Positions 19,414 through 29,048 are shown, counted from the first letter of the stretch. The stretch is 64,000 nt of DNA from JAFGJQ01 sp052034525 (GCA_052034525.1 JBPOIK010000008.1:1-64000); one strand, 5' to 3'. The notes: generated by a model from the letters alone, not told the origin. A program made the numbers and translations.

Positions 19414-20553
19414 ATGCCAGGAGGCGTTCCGGACTCTCCGGTCCGCGTGCTCGTGCTCGGTCCCATGACGGGGCGGGGTGGGCTGGCTGCCGTTGCTCGA
19501 CAGACGACGGAAGCGGCGTTTCTACCCGACTGTGCTCTGTGCATCTTGGATACGACTCGCCCGCCGGGTCCACGGACTCGGGGCCGCGCCATCGTGGCGC
19601 ACACAAGGCAGATATTCACCCTGTGTGGGACGATACGGTCGTTTCGCCCTCAGATCGTCCACCTGCACACGTGCAGCCGCTGGACGTTCTGGCGGACCAC
19701 GCTGGACATCGTGGTTTCACGGTTGTTCGATTCCGCCGTGGTGCTGCACGTGCATGGGGGGTTTTTTGACCGGTTTCTGGACGAATTGGCTCCGTGGAGT
19801 CGCGGGTGGGCCGCTTTTCACCTGCGTCTGTGCCGATGCGTCATCATGCTGAGTGACCGTTGGCGCCATCGCCTTCTGCAGCGCATTCCGGGCCTGGCCA
19901 CGGCGGTGCTTCCCAACGCTGTGGACACGCGACGATACGCCGCAAACGGTCCGCGCGGCGGCAATCGCGTGCTGTTCGTGGGCGAACTGTCTCAGTCCAA
20001 GGGGATCGACGATCTCCTGCGCGCCTGGGCCTGCCTTCCGCAAAACCTGCGAACGTCCGTTCGCCTGCGCGTGGCGGGAGATGACCCGCAGGATCGCCGA
20101 ACCCGTTTGCAGGCTTTCGCCCGCGAGCTGGGGATTCTGGAATCCGTGGAGTGGCTCGGTCCGCTGCCGCACGATCGCCTGATCCAAGAATACGCGCAAG
20201 CGGACGTGTTCGTTCTGCCCAGCCACGGAGAAGGAATGCCGTTGAGCCTGCTGGAAGCCATGGCCGCCGGACTGCCGTGCGTGGTGACGGACGTGGGTGC
20301 GGTAACGGAGGTCGTCACTGCCGACAGCGATGCTCTTGTGGTTGGGGTTGGTGATTCGTCGGCCCTGGCGAACGCGCTGTCCCAACTTCTCCAGAACGCG
20401 GCCCTGCGCCGATCTATTGGTTCCGCCGCACGTCGCCGCGCCGGGGATTTTGACGCCAGGGGTTTCCATCCACGCTTGAACGCCATCTGGCAATGGGCAA
20501 TCTCTCCCGAAACCGCCCGTTTTCAAGATTCCCCCGTAAAAAACTCTGCATAA
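19414..20553 (+). CDS. glycosyltransferase family 4
   Basis: 379 residues from ATG 19414 (GGAGAG nine bases upstream; a TTG at 19384 has none). GT-B fold: N-terminal lobe with VRVLVLGPMTGRGGLA, HLHTCSR and VLHVHGGFFD, acceptor side; C-terminal lobe from about residue 190 with RVLFVGELSQSKGIDDLL, a donor-site PSHGEGMPLSLLEAMAAGLP (E-x7-E) and VVTDVGAVTEVV. Retaining sugar transfer from a nucleotide-sugar, probably in surface polysaccharide synthesis. Isolated, with no other polysaccharide gene adjacent. Confidence 0.88.
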   Translation: MPGGVPDSPVRVLVLGPMTGRGGLAAVARQTTEAAFLPDCALCILDTTRPPGPRTRGRAIVAHTRQIFTLCGTIRSFRPQIVHLHTCSRWTFWRTTLDIVVSRLFDSAVVLHVHGGFFDRFLDELAPWSRGWAAFHLRLCRCVIMLSDRWRHRLLQRIPGLATAVLPNAVDTRRYAANGPRGGNRVLFVGELSQSKGIDDLLRAWACLPQNLRTSVRLRVAGDDPQDRRTRLQAFARELGILESVEWLGPLPHDRLIQEYAQADVFVLPSHGEGMPLSLLEAMAAGLPCVVTDVGAVTEVVTADSDALVVGVGDSSALANALSQLLQNAALRRSIGSAARRRAGDFDARGFHPRLNAIWQWAISPETARFQDSPVKNSA

Positions 20554-21401
20554 CCGAAGTTTTTTTGGAAATCCAGGTTCAGTGAGGCATACACCAAAGG
20601 TTGTGTTCTGATCTGCAGTTCACTCAACATAATGTGGCATTTCGTCGAAGGTGGCCTGCATAACTTCACAAGAATGCCATCGTTTTGGCACTATGGGGTA
20701 TTTGGTGTATTCCAATTTACCGGACTCCGTAGTATCTTTACCCTAACAGAGAAGGCGGCGGACACGACTGTTTGACCCAGAGGATCGCCCGGCCTGAGTT
20801 CTTGCAGACCACGCTCCCGCGGGCCGGGCGGGAAGGAAACATGGCTGGTCCGCTAGCAGAAACAAGGAGTAACGGTGGCTCGGAACTGCACGTCGGGCGT
20901 GTCCGGGGGCCGCGCAGAACGCCCGCCCGTCGTGCCTTGAAAGTCAACCGTCGCGCGGCAGGCGCGCCAACCCGTTCGAAATCCGAACGGGTGTCCTGCG
21001 TCGCGACGTGGCCCATAGAAGCCCGCCGTCGACATTGATATCGGCGGTCCTCGCTAGAACCGCGCCTTGGCTCTGTCACGCGACGGGAATCCGGTGGCGG
21101 TGTCGCCGCCGCCCGTCCAACATGAGCCGCATCGGTGAAGAATGGAAGCTTCACCGATGCCCCCTGTGAACGCCTGCGGCGTTTGCCTGGCGGTCGAGCG
21201 GATCGAGAGACCATACGGCCCGGTGAACGACGCAGCGGCCGCAAGCCGGTGCGGGCCTCGCGATCGTGAGACCCCCGGCCACGCCACCCGCGTCCTTCCG
21301 CCGCGTTCGTGAAACCTCTCGATCGCATCAGCCGGTGCATGGCGGGGATCTGGTTGCCGTGGAGATGTGTAGCCGGATCGATTGTGGGGAGGAGTCCTGC
21401 C
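20554..21401. other. 848-bp gene-poor region with two perfect hairpins
   Basis: No convincing protein gene. The first 200 bp are AT-rich compared with everything around. Two perfect inverted repeats follow: ACCCGTTCG/CGAACGGGT (20970-20992, 9-bp stem, 5-base loop) and GCATCGGTGAAG/CTTCACCGATGC (21129-21160, 12-bp stem, 8-base loop). Neither has a T-tract, so neither is a standard terminator. A structured non-coding RNA is possible. Confidence 0.4.
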
Positions 21402-21707
21402 ATGCTGGTCTCACAAGGCGATGCGCGCATCGTGGAATGGGCTCGTGTCCGTCATTATCCATGTCTGTATCATTCCGAGGCCGGCCTGCCGGTGCCTTGC
21501 CTGAAGGTACACCTGGGCCAGGTCACCGCCTTCTTCCACGGCGGGTTTCTCGTGCGACTGTCTCTGCAGGTCGAGGGGGAACTCATCCACGACGCCTGCG
21601 AGAAGCTCCAGGACTTGTTGGCCACGTGCGCCGGTGAGAACGCCTACCTTCCCCAGCAACCGATTCGACCCCTGCCGGTTCGGGAGGCGTGTTTCTCGCA
21701 CAACTGA
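21402..21707 (+). CDS. hypothetical protein, 101 residues
   Basis: ATG at 21402 with a strong GGGGAGGAG seven bases upstream, which is the main reason to call it. The protein begins MLVSQGDARIVEWARVRHYP, has a hydrophobic middle strand pair (VTAFFHGGFLVRLSLQVEG) and a helix HDACEKLQDLLATC, and ends PVREACFSHN. No signal peptide or membrane helix; five cysteines. Not recognised. It is 308 bp before the transglutaminase-like gene on the same strand. Confidence 0.5.
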   Translation: MLVSQGDARIVEWARVRHYPCLYHSEAGLPVPCLKVHLGQVTAFFHGGFLVRLSLQVEGELIHDACEKLQDLLATCAGENAYLPQQPIRPLPVREACFSHN

Positions 21708-22015
21708 TCCGAAAAACCGGCATCGGCTTCGTCATGGATCCAAAGAATCGCGCCGCTCCGACCCGCGCGCACCCTATTTCCACTGCTTGAACACGCCTGG
21801 TCCAGAGGGCGCGCGGCCGACTGTGGCAGAGGCCGTTTGCGGAAACACGCCGGACGGCGTAAAAGAGGGTCTTCCGGCGGTTTGGCGGACAGACGCCAGG
21901 CACCGCGGCAGACGGCAAGTCGCGGTTCCGGTTGTCCGGGCGGTCCGACAACCGCGCGGGCGATAGAGGCGCCGCCGACCCGCGAATGACGCGGCCCCCG
22001 GGGCAGGAGGACATC

Positions 22016-23602
22016 GTGAATCGCAAGTGCGTGCATCTGAGCCTGGTGTGGTTGCTGGTCGGCTTGTTCGGCCCCGCGGCAGGCCAACCCTTTGATCCCA
22101 AGAACCCGCCAGCCGGCACCTTCATCGACAACTGGTTTCTCCTGCGATTCGGCGAAGAAGACGCGGGATGGGCTCACGAGACCTGCACAAGGCAGGAGGA
22201 CCGTATCGTCTCGCAGACGGTCACGCATGTGGCCATCAAGCGGGCGGGCCAGACCATCGAAATGGACGTGACGCAGGCCGCCACCGAGACGCTGGCCGGC
22301 GATCTGCTGAGCTTTAAAACGATCACGAAGCTTGCGGCCATGGAGACCCGCCTGACCGGGCGCGTGGAGGCCGGCAAGGTGCATATCACCAGTTCCCAAC
22401 TGGGCCAGACCTACGAACAGGCTCATGAGTATCCCGCCGGAGCGAAAATGAGCTGGGGCATGCGGATCGAGCAGTATCGCCAGGGTCTCAAGCCGGGAAC
22501 TCGCTACAGCATGCGGTGCTATGAACCGTCGCTCGTGGTGAATGACGCATTGATGACATCTGTGCAGGTCGGCGACCAGGAGCCGATCGAGTTGCCGGAC
22601 GGCCGCAAGACGAACGCCATCCGCGTGACGAGCGTGCTGGAGCTGCCTGCCGGCATGCCGATGGGACGAATGGAGACCGTGAGCTGGCTGGACGAGGACT
22701 ATCGGTCGCTGCGATCCGAGATGCCTATGCCCGGCATCGGCACCCTGGAGATGATCCGCACGAGCCGGGAGCGGGCCATGCAAAGTGAAACGGGGGCGGA
22801 GCTCTTCATGTCCACGCTCATTCCGGCGTCCCGCCCGATCGACCGCCAGGCCGCGCGCGCGATCCTGTATCGACTGACCTTCACGGGGCCGGCCGGCGAC
22901 CGGCCGCCAGAGCTGCCGAAGACCGGCCTGCAGACCCCCGGCCCCTGGAAGGACCGCGTCATGGAGCTTCGCGTCGCCCGGGTGGATGCCAGGCGACTGG
23001 CCGGCGTCGAGGGCCACACGAGCACGGAAGACATCACACCGTATCTCACCGCGAACCTCTGGATGAATCATGAAGACCCGGAGGTCCGGAAAATGGCGAA
23101 GGAAGCCGCCGGCGACGCCAGGGGCCGCTACGCCGTCTGCGACCGCCTGCGTCGTTACGTGACGGACGTTATCGAGGAGAAAGACCTGTCCGTCGGGTTT
23201 GCGACGGCCAGCGAGGTCGCCCGCAATCGTCAGGGTGATTGCAGCGAGCACGGGGTCCTGCTGGCCGCGCTGGGCCGGGCGCTGGGCATTCCATCCCGCG
23301 TGGTGTGTGGCATCGTCTACGTGCCCCGGTTCGAGGGACAGAAGGACGTGTTCGGTTTTCATATGTGGACGCAGTTTCTGATCGGCGACACCTGGGTGGA
23401 TTTCGATGCGGCGCAGGACGAAAGCGACTGCAACCCCACACACATCGCGATCGCCGTCAGTTCCATGCAGGATGGCTCGATGGCCGACCTGGCCTTCCCG
23501 CTGCTCCGCGTGATCGGGCAGATCCGGATCGAGGTCGTGGATGTGCAGACGGACGCCGGGCCCATCCCGGCGCCCGCCGCTCCGATAAGCACCAACGGAT
23601 AA
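22016..23602 (+). CDS. secreted transglutaminase-like protein
   Basis: 528 residues. GTG at 22016 has AGGAGG five bases upstream and puts a signal peptide first (CVHLSLVWLLVGLFGPAAG). A beta-rich N-terminal region of about 340 residues is followed by the transglutaminase-like (papain-fold) domain: catalytic Cys in NRQGDCSEHGVLLAALGRALG, His in VFGFHMWTQFLIG and Asp in WVDFDAAQ. The triad is complete. These proteins act as proteases or peptide cross-linkers outside the cytoplasm; the substrate is unknown. The N-terminal half is common with this domain in planctomycetes. Confidence 0.85.
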   Translation: MNRKCVHLSLVWLLVGLFGPAAGQPFDPKNPPAGTFIDNWFLLRFGEEDAGWAHETCTRQEDRIVSQTVTHVAIKRAGQTIEMDVTQAATETLAGDLLSFKTITKLAAMETRLTGRVEAGKVHITSSQLGQTYEQAHEYPAGAKMSWGMRIEQYRQGLKPGTRYSMRCYEPSLVVNDALMTSVQVGDQEPIELPDGRKTNAIRVTSVLELPAGMPMGRMETVSWLDEDYRSLRSEMPMPGIGTLEMIRTSRERAMQSETGAELFMSTLIPASRPIDRQAARAILYRLTFTGPAGDRPPELPKTGLQTPGPWKDRVMELRVARVDARRLAGVEGHTSTEDITPYLTANLWMNHEDPEVRKMAKEAAGDARGRYAVCDRLRRYVTDVIEEKDLSVGFATASEVARNRQGDCSEHGVLLAALGRALGIPSRVVCGIVYVPRFEGQKDVFGFHMWTQFLIGDTWVDFDAAQDESDCNPTHIAIAVSSMQDGSMADLAFPLLRVIGQIRIEVVDVQTDAGPIPAPAAPISTNG

Positions 23603-23852
23603 GACGCCGCTTGCCGCCTGTCGAACCGCGCGGACGTTCGTCATCGTCCGGGAACCTTGCGGTCGGTCCATATTCCCGGACGAAGCGTTATTTTCGATTT
23701 GCCCCCGTGTGCTTTGTTTCTTACGTTCAAGTCAGCCGCCCGTGTGGCGTGAAAGCCCATCCGCCCCGGGAGGGCGGACGGCGTGGACCATGGATTGGCC
23801 GCCGCAGGGACGCGGTTCGAAAGGGAGCCGGCACACGGAAGGGAGCAGAACC

Positions 23853-24032
23853 ATGCGCCGCCTACGAGAACTCGCTGGAGCCTTCCTGCGGTCCGACGAT
23901 GGACCTACCGCGGTGGAATACGGGGTGATGCTGGCGCTGATTGTGTTGGCCGCCTGGACGGCCATTACGACCCTGGGCAGCCGGATGGTCGCCGTCTTCG
24001 AATACGATTATGCGCGGCTGGCCGACCTCTGA
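23853..24032 (+). CDS. Flp/Fap-type pilin (type IVb)
   Basis: 59 residues. Leader MRRLRELAGAFLRSDDG, then TAVEYGVMLALIVLAAWTAI: a Gly before a processing site, Glu-Tyr at +4/+5 of the mature protein and a hydrophobic helix, the pattern of Flp pilins cut by TadV-type peptidase. GGAAGGGAG precedes the ATG by 6-8 bases. No tad/cpa assembly gene lies within the window, so the machinery must be elsewhere. The spacing of 250 bp from the preceding gene suggests its own transcript. Confidence 0.85.
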   Translation: MRRLRELAGAFLRSDDGPTAVEYGVMLALIVLAAWTAITTLGSRMVAVFEYDYARLADL

Positions 24033-24148
24033 GGCGGGACCGTAACCGCGTGTGAGAACCGGCCGGTAAACGTCACGAGAAACCCCTGACGGAGCGTCGC
24101 CCGGCGCGATCCCCGGGCTCCTCCCCGTGCGCTCTCCTTGTACGACGC

Positions 24149-24901
24149 TTACGTTCCCAGCAGATCACGAATCCACTGCATGGTCGTCTGCCGGCCCAGG
24201 CGGGCGATGGCGTCGGTCAGCGGGATGTCTTTCGGGCAGACCTCCACGCAGTTCTGCGCGTTGCCGCAATCCGTGATGCCACCGGGGCCCATGAGGGCGT
24301 GCAACCGGTCCGCCGCCTGAAACTCTCCGGTGGGATGCGCGTTCTGCATGTCCACCTGCCCGAAGATGGCCGGACCGACGAAGGGTGTATCGAGCTGGAA
24401 CTGGGGGCAGGCTTCCATGCAGCAGCCGCAGGTCATGCAGCGGCTGAACACGTATCGAATGTCCTGCTTCTCGGCCGGAATGAGCGGAGCGTGGCGGTGA
24501 ATGTCCCACGAGCCGTCCAGCTCCACCCACGCCTTGACCTTCAGCAGGGTGTCAAACATTCGCGACCGGTCCACCATCAGGTCGCGGATGAGGGGGAACT
24601 TGGTCAGCGGCTCCAGAACGATCGGTTGCTCGAGCTGGTCGACCAGGGCGGCGCACGCCTGGCGCGGCACTCCGTTGACCAGCATGGTGCAGGCTCCGCA
24701 GACTTCCTCCATGCAGTTGCTGTCCCAGACTACCGGCTGGACCTTCTGGCCGGCGGCGTTGACCGGGTGCTCGCGCAGGTACATCAGGCACGAAACCACG
24801 TTGTGTGCCGGCTGCCAGGGCATGATAAACTCTTCCCAGTAGGGCTTGGCCGCCGGGCCGTCCTGCCGCCGGATCTTGAAGTGAATCGTCCGTTCCGCCA
24901 T
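24149..24901 (-). CDS. sdhB: succinate dehydrogenase/fumarate reductase iron-sulfur subunit
   Basis: Passes electrons from SdhA flavin to quinone. 250 residues. [2Fe-2S] site SNCMEEVCGACTMLVNG with a later C, [4Fe-4S] site CMTCGCCMEACP, third cluster site NCVEVCPKDIP. Start ATG 24901 lies 17 bp after the sdhA stop. Membrane-associated through sdhC. The order sdhC-sdhA-sdhB is that of type B enzymes, where SdhC alone forms the anchor, and no sdhD is present. Confidence 0.96.
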   Translation of the reverse strand: MAERTIHFKIRRQDGPAAKPYWEEFIMPWQPAHNVVSCLMYLREHPVNAAGQKVQPVVWDSNCMEEVCGACTMLVNGVPRQACAALVDQLEQPIVLEPLTKFPLIRDLMVDRSRMFDTLLKVKAWVELDGSWDIHRHAPLIPAEKQDIRYVFSRCMTCGCCMEACPQFQLDTPFVGPAIFGQVDMQNAHPTGEFQAADRLHALMGPGGITDCGNAQNCVEVCPKDIPLTDAIARLGRQTTMQWIRDLLGT

Positions 24902-24918
24902 GAGTAACCTCTCCTCGC

Positions 24919-26805
24919 CTACCGGTAGTCCCGGGGCGTTTCCGGTGGGAGCACAGTCGTTTCCACCGGTTTGTAGTCGATCTTCGGGCCGTCCGGCGTG
25001 TGGGTGACCATCGTGTGCCGGAGCCATTTCTCGTTGTTGGCCTTCCAGCGCCGCACGTACGCGTCGTATTCCGGATCGCCCGGGAACTTGCCCGCGGGGA
25101 CCTTGAGCTCGAACTCCTCCTTGTAGTGCGAGCCGCGGCACTCGTCACGCAGCCTGGCCCCTTTGGCAATCGCTTCCGCCAGGACGATCATGTCCTGCAC
25201 CTGGCGGGCCCAGGGCAGCGACTGGTTCATGTTGGTGCTGCGATCGTCCAGGGAAATGCGGCGTACGCGGTCTTTCAGTTTGCCGATCTCGTTGAGGGCC
25301 TCGTCCAGGCCCTTGTTGTCTCGTTCCACGAAGACCTTGGATCGCATCAGGTCTCCCAGCTCCCGGTGCAGCGTGAAGGCGTTCTCGCCGCCGTCGTTGT
25401 TCACGATGCCCCGGTTGATCTCCTCCTGCCGTGCCCGCTCGGCCTCATAGGCCGACCCGGGCAGAGGCTTGCGCGACGGTCCCAGGCTTTTGATGTACGC
25501 GCCGACCGATTCGCCCGCGACGCTGCCGCTGAACGACGCACTGAGCAGCGAATTGGCGCCCAGCCGGTTCGCTCCGTGATAGGCGTAGTCGCATTCGCCC
25601 GCCGCGTACAGGCCCGGAATGCTGGTCACGTGGTTGCGCGGGTGGACGTTGACCATGCACTCGTTCTTCTCGTCCTTGGCGTAGTCGACCCATAACCCGC
25701 CCATGGAATAGTGCGTGGCCGGAAAGATCTTCATCGGGCGTGTGTAGGGGTCTTCGCCGGTGAAGGTCTCGTACATTTCCAGGATGCCGCCCAGCCGCTT
25801 CTCGAGGAACTCACGGGGCTGGTGCGTCAGGTCCAGATACACCATGTCCTGTCCGCCGATCCCCAGGCCCAGGTGGCGCACCACGCGGAAGATCGCCCGC
25901 GAGCCGACGTCCCGCGGAACCGTGTTGCCATAGGCGGGATACCACTCCTCGAGGAAGTAGAATCGTTCGGATTCCGGAATCCGCAGCGGATCACGGGTGT
26001 CGCCCGCGTTGCGCGGCACCCAGACCCGCGCGCCTTCTCCCCGACAGGCTTCCGACATCAGCCGGTTCTTGTCGTGGCCGGGAATGCCCGTGGGATGAAA
26101 CTGGATGAACTCCGGATTCGCGAACCGGGCTCCCTGCTGATAAACCCGGGAGGCCGGCGCGCCCGTCGAGTTGGTGGACATCGTGGACCGACCATAGATC
26201 AGGGCCAGTCCGCCCGTGGCCAGAATGACCGCCTCGGCCGGGAAGGCCCGCACTTTCGAGGTGCGCAGCTCCATGGCGGTCGCGCCCCGGCAGACGCCTT
26301 CGTCATCCAGCACGACCGAGAGGAAATCCCAGCCTTCGTACTTGGTAACGCGTCCGTGGGCCTCGTGGGCCCGGACCTGCTCGTCCACCGCGTAAAGCAG
26401 TTGCTGGCCGGTGGTCGCCCCGGCGAAGCAGGTCCGGCGGTTCTTCACGCCGCCGAAAAGGCGCTGGTCCAGGATGCCCTCGGGCGTGCGGCTGAAGGTG
26501 ACGCCCATACGGTCGAACGACCGGATCAGACCGGGCGCCGCTTCGCACAGGCTGCGGATCGGCGGTTGATCCGCCAGATAATCCCCGCCCTTGATGGTGT
26601 CGACGATGTGCTGCCAGACGGAATCGTGCTCGCCCTTGATGTCCAGCACGGCGTTGATCCCGCCCTGCGCGCAACACGAGTGCGAACGCTTGACCGGAAA
26701 AAGCGAGAACAGATCCACCGGATAGCCCCGCTCCGCCGCCCGCACGGCGGCCCAGAGACCGGCCAGGCCGCCGCCCACCACTATCACTCTCGGTTTGCTT
26801 GCCAT
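24919..26805 (-). CDS. sdhA: succinate dehydrogenase/fumarate reductase flavoprotein subunit
   Basis: 628 residues. Oxidises succinate (or reduces fumarate). Rossmann motif VVGGGLAGLWAA near the start, covalent FAD site RSHSCCAQGGIN with His42, active-site HPTGIPG and RGEGA, FAD-binding ANRLGANSLLSASF near residue 400. Length and motif order fit the Bacillus/epsilon-type (non-classical) family. AGGAA lies about ten bases before the ATG. Direction of the reaction in vivo depends on the quinone and cannot be read here. Confidence 0.97.
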   Translation of the reverse strand: MASKPRVIVVGGGLAGLWAAVRAAERGYPVDLFSLFPVKRSHSCCAQGGINAVLDIKGEHDSVWQHIVDTIKGGDYLADQPPIRSLCEAAPGLIRSFDRMGVTFSRTPEGILDQRLFGGVKNRRTCFAGATTGQQLLYAVDEQVRAHEAHGRVTKYEGWDFLSVVLDDEGVCRGATAMELRTSKVRAFPAEAVILATGGLALIYGRSTMSTNSTGAPASRVYQQGARFANPEFIQFHPTGIPGHDKNRLMSEACRGEGARVWVPRNAGDTRDPLRIPESERFYFLEEWYPAYGNTVPRDVGSRAIFRVVRHLGLGIGGQDMVYLDLTHQPREFLEKRLGGILEMYETFTGEDPYTRPMKIFPATHYSMGGLWVDYAKDEKNECMVNVHPRNHVTSIPGLYAAGECDYAYHGANRLGANSLLSASFSGSVAGESVGAYIKSLGPSRKPLPGSAYEAERARQEEINRGIVNNDGGENAFTLHRELGDLMRSKVFVERDNKGLDEALNEIGKLKDRVRRISLDDRSTNMNQSLPWARQVQDMIVLAEAIAKGARLRDECRGSHYKEEFELKVPAGKFPGDPEYDAYVRRWKANNEKWLRHTMVTHTPDGPKIDYKPVETTVLPPETPRDYR

Positions 26806-26875
26806 AGTAAAGAGATTCCTTCCACGGCGTCTCACTGCTGGTCCCGAAACACCGACTCACCGGATCGTTGCGAGG

Positions 26876-27634
26876 CTAGGACCCGTCGCCCGCCAGGACC
26901 AGGGCCTCCGAGATGCTCTTGTCCGGCGGAACCGGAAAGTCCGCCAGATCGGCCCGGGCCAGACGAAGAAGCGATGCCATGCCCAGTGTGGCCAGACCCA
27001 GTCCGATCGCGGTGCAGACATATCCGACCCGCGCCTGAGCCGGTCGGGTAATGGCGATGCCCCAGACGATCAGGAACGCCCAGATGCCGTTGCAGAAATG
27101 GAAGACGGCCGCCAGCACACCGACCGCGTAGATCGGCACCAGCCAGGCGTTGGCCTGGATGGCCCGGGCCGCCGTGTACGGAGCGAAATCCGCGTCGAAG
27201 TTCTGCCCGCCGGGCGGCCACCACGCGCCCAGCCAGTGCATGTGCCAGAGGTGGAAGAGGATGAAGGCCAGCGTGATCAGGCCCGTCCAGCGCTGCAGCG
27301 TGTAACGGAAGTTGGCCCAGTATCGGTAGGCCAGCACGTTCTGCCGCCCGCTCAGCCAGATCAGCACGCCCACAACGGCGTGGAACGCCAGCGGAATGAA
27401 GATGCCCACGATCTCCACGAGCTTGAGGATGCCCAGCCTGTCCATCAGGTGGATCCCGTCGACCGCGAATTGAAAGGCCGCGCCGTTGCGGGCCAGGGCC
27501 ATCGTCGCGTTTATGGACAGATGAAAGGCCAGGAACACACCGATCGGAATGATGCCGCTCAACGAGTGCAGCCGCCGGATCCAGAAGTGACTGGATCCGC
27601 CTGTTGCGCGCCGCTCAGACGCCGTCTCCGCCAC
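26876..27634 (-). CDS. sdhC: succinate dehydrogenase cytochrome b subunit, type B
   Basis: About 252 residues from GTG 27634 (AGGAG 11 bases upstream; a TTG at 27664 lacks one). Five membrane helices, consistent with the fused di-haem anchor of type B enzymes. His residues in FHLSINA, LAFHAVVG, LFHLWHMHW and VFHFCNGIW are candidate haem ligands. A strong promoter is placed about 90 bases upstream. First gene of sdhCAB. Confidence 0.93.
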   Translation of the reverse strand: MAETASERRATGGSSHFWIRRLHSLSGIIPIGVFLAFHLSINATMALARNGAAFQFAVDGIHLMDRLGILKLVEIVGIFIPLAFHAVVGVLIWLSGRQNVLAYRYWANFRYTLQRWTGLITLAFILFHLWHMHWLGAWWPPGGQNFDADFAPYTAARAIQANAWLVPIYAVGVLAAVFHFCNGIWAFLIVWGIAITRPAQARVGYVCTAIGLGLATLGMASLLRLARADLADFPVPPDKSISEALVLAGDGS

Positions 27635-27728
27635 CGCCGTACCGACTCCTTTCTGCCGGACCAATCAGAAGGTGATTGCCGGCGTGAGTTCGGAGAAGAG
27701 AAGAACCCGCCATCGGGCGGATCGCGAG

Positions 27729-27756
27729 AGTATAGGTTACCCGCAAAGCGCGTCAA
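27729..27756 (-). promoter_or_regulatory. strong sigma70-like promoter of sdhCAB
   Basis: Minus strand: -35 TTGACG (27751-27756), 16-base spacer, -10 TATACT (27729-27734), five of six matches each. Predicted start near 27722, about 88 bases before the sdhC GTG. Confidence 0.65.
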
Positions 27757-27822
27757 GCGTCTCCAAGGCTCGGCCCGGCGGCGCCGCTTGACCCGGTTCG
27801 CGTCACCGCCTACGCTGGCCGT

Positions 27823-28374
27823 GTGACCGCAACCCGGATGAACAGCCTGGCGGAATCCGGTGGCGCCGTATCGCAGTGTCTACCCACGGCGCGATGCGTG
27901 ACCGGCCATCCCCTGGGCCCCTTGTTGGTTCCGGTGCGCGACCTGACCGCACAGCAGGTGCGCGTTCGAGCCGCGATCGTTCTGGCGGGCTGCCTGGCGA
28001 TTCTGGGGCTGGCGGTCTGGCTGACGCCGGACCCCAGCGGCGTGGGCACGCACCGGCAGCTCGGGTTTCCGACGTGCGGCCTCCTACTGACCACGGGTCT
28101 GCCCTGCCCGACCTGTGGCATGACCACCGCTTTCGCTCTGGTCGTGCGTGGGCGCCTGCTGGCCGCCCTGAACGCCCAGCCGTTCGGGGCCATGCTTGCA
28201 CTGGCCACAATGGTCGGCGCCGTACTGGCCGCCGCGGCCGTGTGGACCGGGCGGGCCCGTCGCGTGAACTGGTATCGCATTCGGCCCGGCTGGACGGTCT
28301 TTGGCGTGCTGCTGTTCCTGGGGCTGGCTTGGGTGTATAAGATCTGCGTGACACTGGCCGGCGGTCGCGCATGA
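27823..28374 (+). CDS. DUF2752 membrane protein
   Basis: 183 residues, GTG start. Helix 1 near residue 50 (IVLAGCLAILGLAVWL), then the family signature CGLLLTTGLPCPTCGMTTAFALVVRG with CPxCGMT, a second helix pair (MLALATMVGAVLAAAAVW and WTVFGVLLFLGLAWVY). The Cys-Pro-x-Cys-Gly motif suggests metal binding or a redox role, but DUF2752 function is unknown. It is divergent from sdhCAB, 188 bp away, and 42 bp before a lipoprotein gene. Confidence 0.8.
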   Translation: MTATRMNSLAESGGAVSQCLPTARCVTGHPLGPLLVPVRDLTAQQVRVRAAIVLAGCLAILGLAVWLTPDPSGVGTHRQLGFPTCGLLLTTGLPCPTCGMTTAFALVVRGRLLAALNAQPFGAMLALATMVGAVLAAAAVWTGRARRVNWYRIRPGWTVFGVLLFLGLAWVYKICVTLAGGRA

Positions 28375-28416
28375 CCGAGCCCGAAACCCACGCCGGACTC
28401 CCTTGGAGTGTCCTCC

Positions 28417-29046
28417 ATGCGAAACAGAACCCGGACCGCGATTGGATTGCTGCTGCTGACCTCGCTGGTCGGCTGCAACCTGCTCATCCCCGTCGTGTTG
28501 ATGCAGGAGCACAAGCGGAAGGTTCCCGCCGAGTTTTCCCGACTTGAAGGCAAGAAGACCCTGGTCACGATCTGGGCCCCGCCTGAAACCCTGTTCGATT
28601 ACCCCCGCGTTCGCCTGGAGCTGACCAGCTTCATCGCCGACAAGCTGAAAGCCCAGGTGAAGGACATCCGCATGGTGGAGCCCATGAAGGTGGAGGACCA
28701 CATCCAGAGGTCACTTCACGCGGACACCGATCCGGCGCGGCTGGGACGGCAGTTCGAGGCGGACATGGTGGTGTACCTGGAGTTGCTCGAATTCCAGATT
28801 CGCGATCCGCATGTCCCTGACCTGGTGCAAGCCCGCATCCGCGCGTCGGTGCAGGTCCGCGATCTGACAGCCGACCCGGATGAGCCGCAGTTCTACGAAT
28901 TGACTCCGGCGAGCATCGTCGAGCCGGAAAACGGCCCTCAGCTCATGACACAGGCAAATGTCGTCCAGATCCGCCGGGCGGCCTACGCGAAGTTCGCCGA
29001 AGCCGTCGCCCGGAAGTTCTACGTCTGGGAAGAGATCATCGAATAG
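28417..29046 (+). CDS. lipoprotein of a tandem paralogous pair (first)
   Basis: 209 residues from ATG 28417 (GGAG eight bases upstream). Lipobox SLVGC, then KKTLVTIWAPPETLFDYPRV, a helix LTSFIADKLKAQ, KVEDHIQRSL, and DMVVYLELLEFQIRD. The layout (strand, ELxxxIADKL helix, ADMVxYLEL) resembles the CsgG/LpoB-type fold but without the VIERxxL motif. The next gene has the same architecture and starts 2 bp later, so they are tandem paralogues. Planctomycete lipoprotein of unknown role. Confidence 0.7.
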   Translation: MRNRTRTAIGLLLLTSLVGCNLLIPVVLMQEHKRKVPAEFSRLEGKKTLVTIWAPPETLFDYPRVRLELTSFIADKLKAQVKDIRMVEPMKVEDHIQRSLHADTDPARLGRQFEADMVVYLELLEFQIRDPHVPDLVQARIRASVQVRDLTADPDEPQFYELTPASIVEPENGPQLMTQANVVQIRRAAYAKFAEAVARKFYVWEEIIE

Positions 29047-29048
29047 CC

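Noticed and set aside
20538..20566. AAAAAACT/AGTTTTTT inverted repeat over the glycosyltransferase stop
   Set aside because: Stem is almost pure A-T with a 12-base loop, too weak for a terminator call.
20680..20720. TTTTGGCAC resembling a sigma54 -24 element
   Set aside because: No GC-containing -12 element at the required distance.
20860..20940. 21-codon frame from GTG 20875 with AAGGAG five bases upstream
   Set aside because: The RBS is good, but the peptide is low-complexity and has no terminator or conservation argument, unlike the 58932 peptide.
21644..23671. Minus-strand open frame of 675 codons opposite the transglutaminase gene
   Set aside because: Same GC-shadow effect; the plus strand carries a complete catalytic triad and a strong RBS.
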